5,877 bases of DNA from JBDIAR01 sp039812545 (lineage in GTDB: Bacteria; Actinomycetota; Actinomycetes; Actinomycetales; Dermatophilaceae): positions 1 through 5,877 of the forward strand of contig JBDIAR010000196.1 of NCBI GenBank assembly GCA_039812545.1. Reading direction: 5' to 3'. Shown here piece after piece: positions 1-3,100 of the stretch. Under the pieces are notes generated by a model, which was not told where the DNA came from, did not search any database, and saw nothing but the letters and a program-made list of their open reading frames with translations. How positions within the stretch are numbered: the stretch's first letter is position 1; every line of letters begins with the position of its first letter. The position numbers were made by a program, and so were the translations under genes.

Positions 1-45
1 GTGGGCGCTGTGGGCGGGTTCGACGACGGTTGTCGATGCTGACAT
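1..45 (-). CDS. Start of a downstream gene, first 15 codons only (hypothetical, 3' end outside window)
   Basis: From the ATG at 43-45 the minus strand reads MSASTTVVEPAHSAH with no stop up to the left edge. Support is the strong Shine-Dalgarno at 51-57 and same-strand placement 75 bases after the amylase-pullulanase stop. The G/C-rich third positions also fit the neighbouring gene. The visible residues form a polar, Ser/Thr/Ala-rich N-terminus with no charged n-region or hydrophobic core, so a signal peptide is not evident and a cytoplasmic protein is slightly favoured. Too little is visible to name a family. A sugar-pathway neighbour such as an oligosaccharide-processing enzyme, transporter component or regulator would be natural beside a starch hydrolase, but nothing in these 15 residues shows it. 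Confidence 0.55.
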   Translation of the reverse strand, partial: MSASTTVVEPAHSAH

Positions 46-46
46 G

Positions 47-89
47 GCAGCCTCCTCGGGGGACGCGTGATCTCGCCCGAGGAGGCTGC
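47..89 (-). promoter_or_regulatory. Perfect 14-bp inverted repeat whose downstream arm contains the next gene's Shine-Dalgarno
   Basis: Bases 47-60 (gcagcctcctcggg) and 76-89 (cccgaggaggctgc) are exact reverse complements around a 15-base loop (61-75). In minus-strand RNA the promoter-distal arm carries GAGGAGG, placed five bases before the ATG at 43-45, and the proximal arm is a perfect anti-Shine-Dalgarno. The structure could be a terminator, but no U-tract follows and the next gene's ribosome site is inside it. It could equally be a translational gate that hides the ribosome site. The inverted repeat is seen directly; the role is inferred. Confidence 0.6.
51..57 (-). promoter_or_regulatory. 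Shine-Dalgarno GAGGAGG for the downstream gene
   Basis: On the minus strand GAGGAGG is followed by CTGCC and then ATG (43-45), a five-base spacing and strong complementarity to the 16S rRNA tail. It decides the start of the next gene. It is completely enclosed in the 14-bp stem at 47-89. Confidence 0.7.
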
Positions 90-91
90 TT

Positions 92-116
92 CGGGCCGCG
101 GTGATACCGGGGCCCG
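92..116 (-). terminator. Hairpin just after the amylase-pullulanase stop codon
   Basis: Bases 92-97 (cgggcc) pair with 111-116 (ggcccg), and 99-102 (cggt) pair with 106-109 (accg). This leaves one mismatch (98/110) and a three-base loop (103-105): a 10-bp GC-rich stem that ends four bases past the stop codon. There is no T-run after it on the minus strand, so it is not a classical intrinsic terminator. GC-rich hairpins lacking a U-tract are often proposed as terminators or mRNA-end stabilisers in actinobacteria. Lying so close to the stop, it would be partly melted by a terminating ribosome. Confidence 0.45.
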
Positions 117-120
117 TCGG

Positions 121-3100
121 CTATCGCTGCACGAACACCGCCACGGTCCGTGCGGGAACGGTGAACGCCGCTGCGCCGGCGTCGAATCCGGCGGTCTTGA
201 CCACCGGGTCCGAGCCGTTCTGCTGAACCGGCGACAAGGCATACCCCGCGGCTCCGGGGAGCTTCTGGGTGACGGCGCTCGGCGTCGCGTTGAAGACGAC
301 GACGAGGCCACGCAGCGCCGGGTCGACGTCGGCTCCGACCGTGTCGTCGATCTTCATGACGACGACGCCGGGGTGCGCGTCGGCGGTGCCGGAGACGGGG
401 TAGGACACCTTGGCCTTGATGAGGTCGGCCGTTCCGAGCCGGAACAATGGCGTGGAGAAGCGCAGCCGGAGCAGATCCTGTGCCGCCGCCGAGGCCGAAC
501 CCACCTGAGCCGCAGTGGGTTTCAGGGCGGGATTGGCGAGCAGCGGCTTCATGTACGACCACTTGCTCGCGTTGTCGCCCTGCATCGGCAGCCCGTGCCC
601 GAAGCCGTTGTCGGCGCCGGTCCAATCGAGGGTGTTGAACCAGTCCCCGCTGTTGTACGAGTTGCGGTCCAGGCTCTTGCTGCGCAGCAGATCGGCACCG
701 GCGTGCCAGAAGCTGGGTGTCTGAGCCAGAGCCGTCGTGGACAACGCGATCGTGTTCATCCGGATCCGGTCCGGCATGGAGGTGGCCACCGGGAGTTTGT
801 AGGTCAGGGCGTCCCAGATGGTCTCGTTGTCGTGCGCGTCGACGTAGGTGACGACCTCGGCGGGCTGCTCGGCGTAGCCGGCCGGCGACCCGTTGTAATC
901 GACCTGCTTGCCGGTGACCACGGCTCCGGCGGTGTCGCGGAACGAGAACGACGCCAGGTTCCCGGCCAGCCCGAGCTGCAGCAGATCGGTGTTGTGGGCG
1001 AGGCCGGCCGCGGCGTCGCCGTTGACGGGCGCGCCGTTGGGGTCGGTGGCCTGGCCGGTCGCGAAGCCCTGCTTGCGCGGGTCGTCGTCGAACGGGCCGC
1101 CGCCGCGGACGGCGTCTCGGAGCCGGTCGCTGAACGTCCCGATGCCGGTCCCGCCGAGCTGACCCTGGGCGGCTTGGGTGAACAGGGCGTTGTTCGCGAC
1201 CTCCCCGAAATTCCAGCCCTCGCCGTACAGGTAGACGGACTTGCCGTCGACTCCGTCCTTGGCGAGCGTGAGGCTGTCGAGGGCGGCGCGCACGGCGAGC
1301 AGGTTCTCCTTGCTGTGGTGGCCCATGAGGTCGAACCGGAAGCCGTCGACTCGGTATGCCTTGGCCCACGTGACGACCGAATCGACCATGATCTTCTGCG
1401 CCATGGTGTGTTCGGTGGCCACGTTCTGGCAGCACGTCGAGGTGTAGACCGCACCGGTGGGATTGAGCCGCTGGTAGTACCCGGGCACGACCTTGTCGAG
1501 GACCGACGTGGCGGCCTGCCCGGAGGTCGGGGTGTGGTTGAAGACCTGGTCCAGCACGACCCGCAACCCGTCGCGGTGCAGCCCGCCGACCATCGTCCGG
1601 AACTCGGCGACCCGGGCCCCGCCGTCGGCGCTCGCGTTGCTACTGGCATACGAGCCCTCGGGCGCCATCCAGTGGTACGGGTCGTACCCCCAGTTGAAGG
1701 CGTCCTTGTCGGCGATCGAGGCGATGCACTTCTGCTGTTCCTCGCTGTCCGGCGGGAAGCTCGCCAGGTCGCACGGCGGAGTGGCCTGCTTGGACTTGTC
1801 CTCCTCGATCGAGGCGATGTCGAAGGTGGGCAGCAGGTGCACGGTGTTGAGCCCGGCCTTGGCCAGCGCCTGGAGGTGCCTGGTGCCGTTGCCCTGGTCG
1901 GCGAACGCGAGGTACGAACCGCGGTGGCCCGCCGGGACGGTCGCGTCCCCGACGGAGAAGTCCCGGACGTGCAGCTCGTAGATCGTGGAGTCCACGGCGC
2001 GGGTGAGCTTCGGCGCGGAGGTCGAGCGCCACAGGTACGGCATGTGCGCCGGGTCGGCGAGGTCGACCGCCACCGACCGGGTCGAGTTCAGCGTCAGGGC
2101 AACGGAATACGGATCGGTGACCAGGTTCGTCTCGACCTTCCCGGTCGTGGGTGCGTACACCTTGATCTCGTAGAGATACCGCGCGTTGCGGGCGCCGGGC
2201 CGCACCACCGACCACGACCCGTCGTCCGCCCGGTCCATCCGGCTGCGTTGGGCGGCGGCGACTGGGGCATCGGCCACGGAGCCGGCAGGCCAAGTCAACA
2301 ACGCGACTTGTTGCGCGGTCGGCGCCCATACCCGGAAGGTCGCGGAGTTCCCCCGGAACGCGACCCCGTAGGAACGCTTCGTCGCCGAACCGGCATACAG
2401 GGCATCGAGGACGGGCGCGATCTGGACGCCGGTCGCGTCGAGCAGCCGGCCGAGGTCGTCGTACATGGCGACGGCCACCTGCCCGGTGAGGATGTGCGGC
2501 ACGAGCTTGGCGGTGCGCTTGTCGAGCCGCAGGGCCAGGTACCCCTTGAGTTCGGGGTGGGTCGCCAGGACCGCGGGCGAGAGTCCCGCGGGGTCGTATG
2601 CCAGGTCGGCCTGGCGGCTGCCGTCGCCGACGAGGGACTCGGCGTCGACGGTCAATCCGCCGGTCGGGGACCAGTGCAGGCGCCAGTCGAGCATGGCGGG
2701 ATCGACACCGGCCGGTACGGCGGCCGCGGGCCAGGCGATCGTGGTGCGGTCGACCCAGATCGCCTTGGCCTTGGTCAGGTCGGGCGCGACCCCGGCCTTG
2801 CTCGTCTTGACGGTGATCTGGTGGGTGGCCAGCACATAGCTGAACGTGACCAGGGTGCCGTCGGCGGGGACGGAGAACGCGACATTCGGTCCGTCCTTGG
2901 CGCCGCCGGCCCCGTAGTTCTCGGCCCAGCTCAGGGCGTGGGCGACCTTGAACTCGTAGTTGCCCGCGGGAATCGCGGCGGTGGACCAGGTGTACGTGCC
3001 GTCCCCGTCGGGGTCCTGGAGCCAGGGCCGCATGCAGTCCGGCTGCCAGTCACCGGGGCAGCCGAGTTCGCTCTGCATCGAACCGGGCGCGGTGAGGATG

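Noticed and set aside
91..100. T-containing stretch after the 47-89 repeat as a plus-strand intrinsic terminator
   Set aside because: Only scattered Ts follow (tgcttcggg), with no U-tract, and no plus-strand gene ends here within the window.
1391..1400. Tyr-to-Phe change in the pullulanase YNWGYDP signature (FNWGYDP here)
   Set aside because: The change is conservative, and Phe occurs at this position in PulA-type relatives as far as I recall. All catalytic residues are intact, so loss of function is not suggested.
804..1649. Long open frame of 281 codons on the minus strand, in another frame of the pullulanase region
   Set aside because: Its translation is an Arg/Pro/Ser/Thr-rich low-complexity string, as expected from reading a high-GC gene out of frame. 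It lies wholly inside the pullulanase catalytic region, which has intact motifs, and matches no family I recognise.
1493..1981. Plus-strand open frame of 162 codons antisense to the pullulanase module
   Set aside because: No convincing ribosome site or recognisable domain is seen. Antisense open frames are expected when codon third positions are nearly all G or C.
1640..2329. Open frame of 229 codons on the minus strand over the CBM48 and pullulanase start
   Set aside because: The composition is Arg/Gly/Pro-biased and it overlaps the well-supported in-frame CBM48 and catalytic motifs. It is a high-GC frame shadow, not evidence of a frameshift.
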